Shown: piece after piece, positions 6,469-13,262 of the stretch
How the letters are laid out: every line of letters starts with the position of its first letter
Position numbering within the stretch: position 1 is the stretch's first letter
NCBI GenBank assembly: GCA_027073875.1
Contig: JALTEO010000368.1
Location: 1 to 17,178, forward strand
Length of the DNA stretch: 17,178 nt
Direction of reading: 5' to 3'
Origin: Bacteroidales bacterium
GTDB lineage: Bacteria; Bacteroidota; Bacteroidia; Bacteroidales; JALTDM01
Position numbers and translations under genes: made by a program
Notes under the pieces: generated by a model
The model's database searches: none
What the model was told of the DNA's origin: nothing
Seen by the model: the letters and a program-made list of their open reading frames with translations, nothing else

Positions 6469-8409
6469 ATGCGTAATATCCTAATTTTTTTCTTTTTGTT
6501 TTTATCTCAAGTAGGTTTTTCACAATACAAAAAAGATTATTCGACAAATTCGAAGAAAGCAATTAGATTTTTTGAAGCGGCTTATCGTAGTTACAATTCC
6601 ATGAAATACGAGGAGGCACTTAATTATTTAGCTATGGCAAAAAAAGCCGATAAGAAATTTATAGAACCTTATTTATTGGAAGCGGATATTTTTGAGGAAA
6701 ATGCCTATTATCAAAAAGAGATAGATGCCTATAAACAAGCTTTGGCAATTGATCCTAATTTTTCACCCAATACTTATTATCTTCTTGGTGAAACAGAGTA
6801 TAGAATGGGTTATTATTCCGAATCTGTTGCTCATTTAAAGCGGGTGTCAGACTTTAAAAATGTTAAACCTCGATTGAAAAGATTGACTGAAATCATATTG
6901 GAACGGGCTGAATTTGCTGATCAAGCAGTAAAAACACCGGTTCAGTTTAATCCTATAAATTTAGGAGATAGTGTTAATAGTGAATTAGATGAATATTGGC
7001 CATCGTTAACAGCCGACGAACAAACGCTTTTTATTACTCGTCTGGTTCCTATTAATAAGCAACAACCGGCATCGGAACTTAACGGACAAGAAGATTTCTA
7101 TTATTCCAAAAAACAGCCGGATGGTTCCTGGGGTACTGCTAAACCTTTGGGGTATCCGATTAATACCCCTAATAATGAAGGAGCTCCTACAGTTTCGGCA
7201 GATGGACAGTCATATTATTTTACTGCTTGTAACCGGAAAGATGGTTATGGCAAATGCGATATCTATTTTTCAAAACGAATAGGTGAGAAATGGACAAAAC
7301 CGGTAAATATTGGCGAGCCGGTAAATTCAAGGTATTGGGAGTCACAGCCATCTATCTCGGCAGACGGACAACGATTATTTTTTGTCAGTGGTCGTCCGGG
7401 TGGAAAAGGACAGTTAGATATTTGGGTATCGCATTTACAACCTGATGGGAAATGGGGAAATCCTGTGAATCTGGGTGATAGTGTTAATACACCTTTTAAG
7501 GAGATGTCACCATTTATTCACCCTGATGGTAAGACTTTATATTTTTCTTCTGATGGCTGGATTGGTATGGGAGGTGACGATTTGTTTGTTACTCACCAAA
7601 TGGGTAATGACACATCGTGGACCAAACCGCAAAATTTGGGTTATCCTATTAATACAAATGGTGATGAAATCGGCTTGATTGTAAATACCCGTGGTAATAT
7701 GGCAATGTTTTCCTCTAGGCGGGAACAAGGTAAGGGCAGAGATATATTTGAGTTCGATTTGCCTGAAGATTTGCGTCCCGATTTGGTTACTTATGTGTCA
7801 GGAAAAGTTTATGATGCCAAAACAAAACGACCACTTGGTACACAAATAGAACTCTACGATTTGGCTACCTCAAAACGCGTAGCTTTGTTAAATTCTAACG
7901 AGGGCGATGGCAGCTTTTTAGTTTGTCTGCCTTCAAAAAAAGATTATGCTCTGAATATCCAGAAAACAGGCTATTTATTTCATTCTGAGAATTTTTCGTT
8001 GAAAAACCCAAAAGGTGTTTTGAAGAATTTTCATTTGGATGTGCCGCTTGAACCGATTGCTATCGGAAGTAGAGTGGTTTTGAAAAATATATTTTTTGAG
8101 ACGGATTCTTACGAGCTGAAACCGGAGTCAAAAACTGAGTTAGATAAGTTGATTGCTTTTATGACACAAAATCCAAAAGTGAAAATTGAAATCTCAGGAC
8201 ATACTGATACACAAGGAACAGCCGCTCACAATAAAGTGCTGTCGGAAAATCGTGCCAAGGCTGTTTACAATTATCTGGTAAAAAACAGTATTGACAAGAC
8301 ACGAATGAGCTATAAAGGTTATGGGTATGACAAGCCCATTGCCACAAATGATACCGAAGCAGGCAGAGCATTGAACCGCAGAACTGAATTTAAAGTGGTC
8401 GGACTGTAA
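6469..8409 (+). CDS. TPR / PD40-propeller / CRD / OmpA-domain protein (PorE-like)
   Basis: The product (646 aa) should be periplasmic, holding a complex to peptidoglycan. A signal peptide spans about 1-18, ending in GFSQ with no lipobox Cys. TPR-like helices follow at about 25-150. A PD40/WD40-like propeller covers about 180-430, with repeated blades of the form P-S/T-x-S-A-D-G-Q and GGK/GMG-x-D-(I/L)-(W/F). A carboxypeptidase-regulatory-like domain lies at about 440-515, then an OmpA domain at 536-646 with the peptidoglycan-contacting HTD (578-580) and the closing NRRTEF. This order matches PorE, the T9SS-associated peptidoglycan binder of Porphyromonas, but similar paralogues are common in Bacteroidota and PorE is a lipoprotein, so I give no symbol. 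It is probably co-transcribed with queE and is convergent with the MscS gene, whose stop lies 4 bp away. Confidence 0.85.
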   Translation: MRNILIFFFLFLSQVGFSQYKKDYSTNSKKAIRFFEAAYRSYNSMKYEEALNYLAMAKKADKKFIEPYLLEADIFEENAYYQKEIDAYKQALAIDPNFSPNTYYLLGETEYRMGYYSESVAHLKRVSDFKNVKPRLKRLTEIILERAEFADQAVKTPVQFNPINLGDSVNSELDEYWPSLTADEQTLFITRLVPINKQQPASELNGQEDFYYSKKQPDGSWGTAKPLGYPINTPNNEGAPTVSADGQSYYFTACNRKDGYGKCDIYFSKRIGEKWTKPVNIGEPVNSRYWESQPSISADGQRLFFVSGRPGGKGQLDIWVSHLQPDGKWGNPVNLGDSVNTPFKEMSPFIHPDGKTLYFSSDGWIGMGGDDLFVTHQMGNDTSWTKPQNLGYPINTNGDEIGLIVNTRGNMAMFSSRREQGKGRDIFEFDLPEDLRPDLVTYVSGKVYDAKTKRPLGTQIELYDLATSKRVALLNSNEGDGSFLVCLPSKKDYALNIQKTGYLFHSENFSLKNPKGVLKNFHLDVPLEPIAIGSRVVLKNIFFETDSYELKPESKTELDKLIAFMTQNPKVKIEISGHTDTQGTAAHNKVLSENRAKAVYNYLVKNSIDKTRMSYKGYGYDKPIATNDTEAGRALNRRTEFKVVGL

Positions 8410-8413
8410 AAAT

Positions 8414-9268
8414 TTATAGCTGATTTTTAGGTAATTCCTTTATATAAATGTCTTGTTGCGGGAAAGGAATTGTAATATTATTCTTTGCAAATTCTTCGTA
8501 AATACTGAACCTTAAATCACTTTTAATGTTCTTTACCCTAAATGATTCCAAAGTGAAAAAGAATAATTGAAATTGTAGAGATGAATTGCCAAAATCACTA
8601 AATCGCACAAAAGGAGGAGGTGTCTTTGATACTTTTGGATGTCTGTCAGCTACCTTTAACAAAATATTTTTTACATTCATAACATCAGAACCGTAGGCAA
8701 CACCTATTTCTATCTTGAAACGCGTTTTTTTGTCAATGGCTGACCAATTGATTACATTCTCGCTAATTAATTTTGAGTTGGGAACAATAATAATAACATT
8801 ATCGCGGGATTCAACTTTAGAAGTTCTCAAATTGATTTGTCTGACAGTGGCAACAATTTTCTCTGTATCGCTAATGTCATTGAATTGTACAATGTCGCCT
8901 ACTTTTACATTGCCTTCAAAAAGCAGGAATAAACCTGAAACTACATCGTTGAAAATTTGCTGGATGCCGAGTCCTAAACCAACTAACAATGCTGCCGAAC
9001 TGGCTATCAGATAAGTAATATTAACACCAATGGTTTGCAGAATAATGATGACTCCGATAACCCAAAGGAAATATTTTATCAAAAGGAAAATGGACGAAAC
9101 AGTTCCTTTGTCAATGCGTTTAACGGTTCTTGTAAAGAGGATTTTTTTTATGATTTTTAATGATATCCAGATAATAAAAAATATAGCCAAAGCTATAGTG
9201 ATATTATAAGGGGTCAATACATAACCCGATATTTCAATCAGATGATATTCTAAAAAATGTTTTACCAT
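8414..9268 (-). CDS. Small-conductance mechanosensitive channel, MscS family
   Basis: The protein (284 aa, close to the size of E. coli MscS) should form a homo-oligomeric inner-membrane channel that opens under membrane tension to release solutes during hypo-osmotic shock. Three hydrophobic helices are visible at about 21-43, 59-80 and 84-117. The third carries the Gly/Ala-rich pore-lining pattern (SSAALLVGLGLGIQQIFNDV, 90-109), followed by the VGDIVQF beta-domain entry at 123-129 and the conserved IVPNS at about 160-164. A C-terminal alpha/beta domain completes the fold. There is no extra N-terminal sensor domain. Convergence with the OmpA-protein gene leaves no room for a separate terminator. 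A TAnnTTTG-type box is present upstream. Confidence 0.93.
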   Translation of the reverse strand: MVKHFLEYHLIEISGYVLTPYNITIALAIFFIIWISLKIIKKILFTRTVKRIDKGTVSSIFLLIKYFLWVIGVIIILQTIGVNITYLIASSAALLVGLGLGIQQIFNDVVSGLFLLFEGNVKVGDIVQFNDISDTEKIVATVRQINLRTSKVESRDNVIIIVPNSKLISENVINWSAIDKKTRFKIEIGVAYGSDVMNVKNILLKVADRHPKVSKTPPPFVRFSDFGNSSLQFQLFFFTLESFRVKNIKSDLRFSIYEEFAKNNITIPFPQQDIYIKELPKNQL

Positions 9269-9288
9269 TTAATCGGCATTTAGAATAA

Positions 9289-9296
9289 CAAAAGTA
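9289..9296 (-). promoter_or_regulatory. Candidate -7 box for the MscS gene
   Basis: On the minus strand this reads TACTTTTG, an exact match to the Bacteroidota TAnnTTTG -7 box, 20 bp before the ATG at 9268. No clear TTTG lies 19-21 bases upstream, so the assignment rests on one half of the promoter only. Confidence 0.3.
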
Positions 9297-9439
9297 AAGA
9301 ATTTTTTTGTTCTATGTTAAAAATGGGTAGGTAATCAAATTCAAATTTACCACAAGTGAAATGGATTATGTTAACAAGAAACCATTTATGTTTTTACATA
9401 TCAGGTAATTAGAATGCTATTGAAATCCTATGTGTTTTT

Positions 9440-9475
9440 CTTTGTGTAACTTTGTGGTTCTTGGTGTTCTTTGTG
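9440..9475. repeat. Four CTTTGTG-type heptamers at 9-10 bp spacing
   Basis: On the plus strand CTTTGTG occurs at 9440, 9450 and 9469, with the one-mismatch copy CTTGGTG at 9460. Spacings are 10, 10 and 9 bp, about one helical turn, which would put the copies on one face of the DNA. From memory, strings of this CTTTGTG type recur between genes in many Bacteroidota; I could not check that here and know of no assigned function. Confidence 0.6.
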
Positions 9476-9622
9476 ATACTTTATTCCGTTTTACAAAGGT
9501 TTTGGTAATATTCTACTGCTGAATAGTAACAAAAAGTGTCAGTAGATTGTTGTAATAAATAGTTTTTAATCCACTTTATTTAATTTATATTAAAGGTATT
9601 TCTCCAAAGAGGTATTTTTCGG

Positions 9623-9657
9623 GATAATTAATAATTCTTAATTGATAATTCGTAATT
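9623..9657. repeat. Period-7 NNNAATT array overlapping the fbp stop codon
   Basis: Five consecutive 7-base units end in AATT: GATAATT, AATAATT, CTTAATT, GATAATT, CGTAATT. The last supplies two bases of the fbp stop codon (TTA on the plus strand, 9656-9658). A related array with the same heptamer phase occurs at 13040-13103, so this is one member of a repeat family. Confidence 0.65.
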
Positions 9658-10666
9658 AATCTTTAAACTTCCGGTTAAATTCTTCTGCTTTATCGACCAT
9701 TTTTTTTGAGCCGACATAAAGCGGTACCCGTTGGTGAATATCTGTAGGTTGGATGTCCAAGATACGATTGCCTTGTCCATCGGTAGCTTTGCCACCTGCT
9801 TGCTCGGCAAGAAAGGCAATTGGATTACATTCGTAAAGTAGTCGTAATTTCCCATTCGGGTTTTTCTCTGTTTCCGGATAGATAAAAATCCCTCCCTTTA
9901 AAAGATTGCGATGAAAGTCGGAAACGAGAGAACCGATGTATCGTAAACTATGTGGGCGATTGGTTGCTTTATCTGTTTCTTGTGAGTAAATCAAGTATTC
10001 TTTTACGCCTCTTGGGAAAGAGTGGAAATTCCCTTGATTGATGGAATATATTTTGCCATCATCCGGAGTTGTCATTCGTTCGTCTGTTAGAATAAACTCA
10101 CCAATAGACGGATCTAAAGTAAAACTGGTTGTACCTAATCCTGTGGTGTAAAGCAACATAGTAGATGATCCATAAAGGACATATCCGGCTGCAGCTAATT
10201 TATTGCCGGGTTGCAGAAAATCTTCCCGTTGAACTTTTGTTCCGGGCTCAGTAACACGACGATAGATAGCAAAGATAGTTCCGACAGAAACATTAACATC
10301 TATATTGGAGGAACCATCTAACGGATCCATACATACAACATAATGACCGTTTCTTGAGAGTTCATCGTCCAGAATAATAATATCATCATCTTCTTCCGAT
10401 GCAATTCCTGCACAAATGCCACTGCTTTTAATAGCAGAAATAAATTGATTATTGGCATAAATATCCAGTTTCTGTTGTTCTTCACCTTGGACATTCACAT
10501 TATTTGCTTCGCCTAATATATCAATAATTCCGGCTTTATTTATTTCGCGGCTTACAATCTTTGCCGCAATGGCGATGTGCATTAACATTCTTGATAAATC
10601 GCCCTTGGCATAAGGGAATGCCGACTGTCGTTGAATAATTACTTCATCTAAAGTATTTGCAACCAT
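9656..10666 (-). CDS. fbp: Class I fructose-1,6-bisphosphatase
   Basis: The enzyme hydrolyses fructose 1,6-bisphosphate to fructose 6-phosphate, the committed step of gluconeogenesis, in the cytoplasm. The 336-aa length fits class I enzymes. Metal-binding residues are visible: Glu91-Glu92 in ASEEDD and the signature DPLDGSSNID at 114-123 (Asp114, Asp117). The substrate-site region YECNPIAFLAEQAGG follows toward the C terminus. The ATG at 10666 gives the usual N terminus. It is divergent from the aspartate kinase gene; I recall this pairing from other Bacteroidota, so it is probably an old arrangement. The stop codon falls in a period-7 repeat, and I see no separate terminator. Confidence 0.96.
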   Translation of the reverse strand: MVANTLDEVIIQRQSAFPYAKGDLSRMLMHIAIAAKIVSREINKAGIIDILGEANNVNVQGEEQQKLDIYANNQFISAIKSSGICAGIASEEDDDIIILDDELSRNGHYVVCMDPLDGSSNIDVNVSVGTIFAIYRRVTEPGTKVQREDFLQPGNKLAAAGYVLYGSSTMLLYTTGLGTTSFTLDPSIGEFILTDERMTTPDDGKIYSINQGNFHSFPRGVKEYLIYSQETDKATNRPHSLRYIGSLVSDFHRNLLKGGIFIYPETEKNPNGKLRLLYECNPIAFLAEQAGGKATDGQGNRILDIQPTDIHQRVPLYVGSKKMVDKAEEFNRKFKD

Positions 10667-10725
10667 TTAAAAGTTTTTTAAAATTAATGACAAATTAACG
10701 AATAATTTTAGACTTTTGTATTCTA

Positions 10726-10733
10726 TATCTTTG
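10726..10733 (+). promoter_or_regulatory. Candidate -7 box for aspartate kinase
   Basis: TATCTTTG matches the Bacteroidota TAnnTTTG -7 box and ends 11 bp before the ATG at 10745. If used, transcription would start around 10738-10740, leaving a nearly leaderless mRNA. No TTTG is present 19-21 bases upstream, so support is partial. Confidence 0.3.
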
Positions 10734-10744
10734 ATTATTTGCAT

Positions 10745-11995
10745 ATGAAAATATATAAATTCGGTGGTTCGTCAATCCATAATTCCGACCACATAAAGAA
10801 TCTTGGAAATATTGTTTTACAACACAAACAAGAACCAATCATTCTTGTGGTTTCGGCTATTGATAAGACTACCAATCATTTGGAGAAATTGTTGAATGCT
10901 TATCTTGATAAGGCAGATTACGAAGCTATTTTCTTAAAAATAAAATCATTTCATTTTGAGTTACTTCCTGATTTGTTCGGTGATGAGCAAACTGTAGTCG
11001 AAACGGAATTAAATAAACTTTTTGATGCGTTGTGGCACTTTTTGGAAACCAATAAGGAGAAAGATTATGATAGGGTATATGATGCTGTTGTGGGATATGG
11101 TGAATTGTTTTCTACAACTATTCTGCATCATTATTTGGTGAAAATAAATTTGTCGAATAAATGGATTGACATTCGTAAGACAATTATTACCGATTTTTCG
11201 TTTAGGGAAGGTAATGTGTTGTGGTTGCCAACCAATAAAAATATTAAAGAGGTTTTTACTTTCAATGATACCAATTTATATGTAACGCAAGGGTTTATTG
11301 CGGCAACGCTAACTCACCAACCGACAACCCTCGGGCGTGAGGGGTCTGATTTTACGGCAGCTATTTTGGCGTATGTCCTCAATGCCGAATCGGTTACCGT
11401 GTGGAAAGATGTGGAAGGCATTTATACCGCTGACCCGAAGATATTTCCGGAATACAAAAAGGTAAAGCGGTTGTCGTATCACGAAACGGTAGAGTTATCT
11501 TATTTTGGGGCACAGGTCATTCATCCGAAAACCATTAAGCCGCTCGAAAATAAAAATATTCCACTTTTTGTAAAGTCGTTTTATAAGCCGGAAAATGAGG
11601 GAACGGTTATTTCTACAAAGTCCGATATAAAAATACCGCCGATTATTATTTTAAAAGAAAATCAGATTTTGGTAACTATTCAGCCCAAAGATTTCTCGTT
11701 TATTGTGGAAGAACATATCAGTTTGATTTTCTCAATGTTGGCAGACCGCAATATCAATGTAAATCTGTTTCAACACGGTGCCATTAGTATTTCTTTGGTA
11801 ATTGATGATAAATACCGGCAGTTTGATGGCTTTGTCAATGAGTTGCAGGAAAATTTCAAGATACTGTTTAATAAAAATTTATCGTTGCTGACTATTCGCC
11901 ATTATACCGAGGGAAAAATCAAAGAACTGACTGCCGGGAAACAAATTTTTGTGGAGCAACGCACACGAAAAACTGCACGGTTTGTGTTAACCTGA
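10745..11995 (+). CDS. Aspartate kinase (monofunctional)
   Basis: The enzyme phosphorylates aspartate to 4-aspartyl phosphate, opening the lysine/threonine/methionine pathway. From the ATG at 10745 the protein has 416 aa and begins with the family-typical KFGGSS (5-10). The amino-acid kinase domain runs to about residue 285 and includes LGREGSDFTA (197-206) and the nucleotide-site segment VWKDVEGIYTADP (219-231). The C-terminal part (about 300-416) looks like an ACT regulatory region, implying feedback control, though I cannot tell which amino acid. No homoserine dehydrogenase domain is fused. An in-frame TTG at 10739 would add Met-His, but the downstream ATG fits the family better. It may be thrA/lysC-like, so I give no symbol. 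Confidence 0.93.
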   Translation: MKIYKFGGSSIHNSDHIKNLGNIVLQHKQEPIILVVSAIDKTTNHLEKLLNAYLDKADYEAIFLKIKSFHFELLPDLFGDEQTVVETELNKLFDALWHFLETNKEKDYDRVYDAVVGYGELFSTTILHHYLVKINLSNKWIDIRKTIITDFSFREGNVLWLPTNKNIKEVFTFNDTNLYVTQGFIAATLTHQPTTLGREGSDFTAAILAYVLNAESVTVWKDVEGIYTADPKIFPEYKKVKRLSYHETVELSYFGAQVIHPKTIKPLENKNIPLFVKSFYKPENEGTVISTKSDIKIPPIIILKENQILVTIQPKDFSFIVEEHISLIFSMLADRNINVNLFQHGAISISLVIDDKYRQFDGFVNELQENFKILFNKNLSLLTIRHYTEGKIKELTAGKQIFVEQRTRKTARFVLT

Positions 11996-12067
11996 GTTCG
12001 ACATAATAAATAAATCACAGAAAACAAATGGGAATTAAGATTTCTTTTTACTTTCTTTTGAGTTATT

Positions 12068-12179
12068 ATCCCGATTGCATATTTAACCCCAAAAATTCAC
12101 GGAATTTTCTACTATTAAGAAATACCAACAAATTTGGAATTTTACAAAACCACGGATTTGGGTATTTCTAAATCGGGAT
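12068..12179. repeat. Nested inverted repeats forming a possible three-way junction
   Basis: An outer perfect 9-bp pair (ATCCCGATT at 12068-12076 with AATCGGGAT at 12171-12179) encloses two hairpins. The first is AAAATTC/GAATTTT (12092-12098 with 12102-12108, 3-base loop). The second is AGAAATACC/GGTATTTCT (12118-12126 with 12161-12169), continued after a 2-base bulge by CAAAT/ATTTG (12129-12133 with 12156-12160). As RNA this would fold as a closing stem with two side hairpins. It could be a non-coding RNA, a small mobile or repetitive element, or chance in AT-rich DNA. Confidence 0.45.
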
Positions 12180-12211
12180 TTCCTGCTTTGCCTACCCTTT
12201 ATTCATCGCAC

Positions 12212-12243
12212 ATTCATACAATTCATCACATCCTTGTATGAAT
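12212..12243. terminator. Perfect 10-bp inverted repeat, possible bidirectional terminator
   Basis: ATTCATACAA (12212-12221) pairs exactly with TTGTATGAAT (12234-12243) around a 12-base loop. It lies between the convergent aspartate kinase and TPR genes, where a shared terminator would be expected. It has few G/C pairs and no adjoining T run, so a protein-binding site or repeat remnant is also possible. Confidence 0.35.
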
Positions 12244-12313
12244 AAGCGGGTTAATATAGATGCTGTGTTAATGACCAAATTTTTTTTGTGCTAATTTTTA
12301 GTTCGTTTTGGTA

Positions 12314-13126
12314 TCATTTCCCTAATTTCCGTTCCACATCCGGCAATAGTTCATTTTTTACCCAAAAAAAATCGGGTGCGGTTTTGAGTGTCTTTTGGTA
12401 GATAGCTTTTGCTTTATCAAAGTTTTCAAGTTTGTAATTAATAAATCCTGTCCAAGCCATTGTGTTGATATATAGCCAGTTATTTTTTGTGTTATTTTGA
12501 TGTTTCCATAAGGCAATTGCTGTATTGTAGAATTTCAAACTTTCTGTCAGGTCTCCGCCAAAGAGGGCAGGAGCATAGTATTTGGCATTTCCTAAAATAA
12601 CCCAAGCAACAGGATTTTCAGGGGTGGTTTTTGTTGCCTTGTAAGCCAGCGAAAAACTTTTTCCGGCTTCAAATGGCATTTTGTAAGGTCGTAATGCCAT
12701 ATCGTAGGCAATGGCTGCTGCCAAATAAGATTGATAGTAGCTTGCTAATTTTGGTTTAGCTTTCAGCATAGCAACAGCATCAAAAAATTGCGTTAAGACA
12801 GTGTCCGATTTTGTGTTTTTTCCGGCAATATAAAATCCTGTAATACCGTAAAGTAGATTGCAATAGACAAGCAAAAGAGAGTCGTTGTCTTGCAATTCCG
12901 GTGAGTTTGCCAAGTTTTTGATGGGTGTTTCCCAGTTGGCAATATGATTCGTTGTAAAATCGGAGAAAATCTGTTTGTCAGTGTATTGGGAAAGTGCTAT
13001 TTCCGAAGTGGTAAGTAGTAAAACAACAACAAAAAACTTTACAATTAACAATTTATGCCAAAGGCATCCCTTCGGGACAATTAGTAATTTACAGTTAACA
13101 ATTTCTCCATCATTCCATTCTCTCAT
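12314..13126 (-). CDS. Exported TPR-repeat protein
   Basis: The open frame from the first ATG encodes 270 aa. A hydrophobic export segment covers about residues 26-47 (ends in ALSQ, a plausible cleavage site), followed by helical repeats. The clearest TPR-like parts are about 160-200 (with a PALFGGD motif I recall from Bacteroidota TPR proteins) and 220-262. I do not recognise a specific function; TPR proteins usually mediate protein-protein contacts. Residues 1-28 are encoded by an intergenic repeat (13040-13103) and unrelated flank, so the true start is probably downstream at a non-ATG codon, such as the TTG near 13051 that would give a normal signal peptide starting at Leu-Leu-Ile-Val. The gene is convergent with aspartate kinase. 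Confidence 0.7.
   Translation of the reverse strand: MREWNDGEIVNCKLLIVPKGCLWHKLLIVKFFVVVLLLTTSEIALSQYTDKQIFSDFTTNHIANWETPIKNLANSPELQDNDSLLLVYCNLLYGITGFYIAGKNTKSDTVLTQFFDAVAMLKAKPKLASYYQSYLAAAIAYDMALRPYKMPFEAGKSFSLAYKATKTTPENPVAWVILGNAKYYAPALFGGDLTESLKFYNTAIALWKHQNNTKNNWLYINTMAWTGFINYKLENFDKAKAIYQKTLKTAPDFFWVKNELLPDVERKLGK
13040..13103. repeat. Composite intergenic repeat: two short hairpins flanked by NNNAATT heptamers
   Basis: Two heptamers (TACAATT, AACAATT at 13040-13053) and four more (GACAATT, AGTAATT, TACAGTT, AACAATT at 13076-13103) flank a core with two 3-base-loop hairpins: ATGCC/GGCAT (13055-13059 with 13063-13067) and TCCC/GGGA (13067-13070 with 13074-13077). The heptamer phase is the same as in the array at 9623-9657. 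The design resembles dispersed intergenic repeats I remember from Bacteroidota. It occupies the apparent N terminus of the TPR gene. Confidence 0.6.
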
Positions 13127-13159
13127 TCTTCTATCTCTACATTATCTTATTACCAATGG

Positions 13160-13258
13160 TTATGTGTATAAGTAGTATCTGCATTTTCCGCATTTTTGTT
13201 CATTATATAACTTGTCAAATAGTTTGTCTATAATCTTTTTTGCTTCGTAAGTTTTCAT
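13160..13258 (-). CDS. Possible small CxxC ORF (32 aa)
   Basis: An ATG at 13258, 4 bp after the stop of the AlbA_2 gene, opens a 32-codon frame ending at 13160. The product is Lys-rich and amphipathic at first (AKKIIDKLFDKLYNEQK), then carries Cys-Gly-Lys-Cys near the C terminus, a possible metal-binding or redox pair. The purine-rich end of the preceding gene could serve for ribosome re-initiation. I do not recognise the protein. At this length it could be a chance frame; tight spacing and balanced composition are the only support. Confidence 0.3.
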   Translation of the reverse strand: MKTYEAKKIIDKLFDKLYNEQKCGKCRYYLYT

Positions 13259-13262
13259 AAGC

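Larger units (their letters stand above)
9269..9655. other. Repeat-rich intergenic region between mscS and fbp
   Basis: No gene is visible in these 387 bp. They hold the candidate mscS -7 box, a ladder of four CTTTGTG-type heptamers at 9440-9475, a 7-bp inverted repeat (9512-9518 with 9540-9546, 21-base loop), two direct copies of AGGTATTT between about 9595 and 9620, and a period-7 AT-rich array entering the end of fbp. Both flanking genes are on the minus strand: fbp ends here and mscS begins here. Confidence 0.6.
11996..12313. other. Structured intergenic region between convergent genes
   Basis: I see no gene in these 318 bp. Two inverted-repeat structures fill much of it: a nested set at 12068-12179 and a simple 10-bp inverted repeat at 12212-12243. 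A T8 run near 12281-12288 precedes the end of the TPR gene. The region probably ends transcripts from both convergent neighbours, but the nested set is more elaborate than a terminator needs to be. Confidence 0.55.

Noticed and set aside
8715..9014. A 99-codon plus-strand frame inside the MscS gene
   Set aside because: It is antisense to a gene with clear MscS motifs and shows no domain of its own.
9628..9855. A 75-codon minus-strand frame overlapping the end of fbp
   Set aside because: It is out of frame with fbp, and its tail (KINYELSIKNY) is simply the translation of the period-7 repeat.
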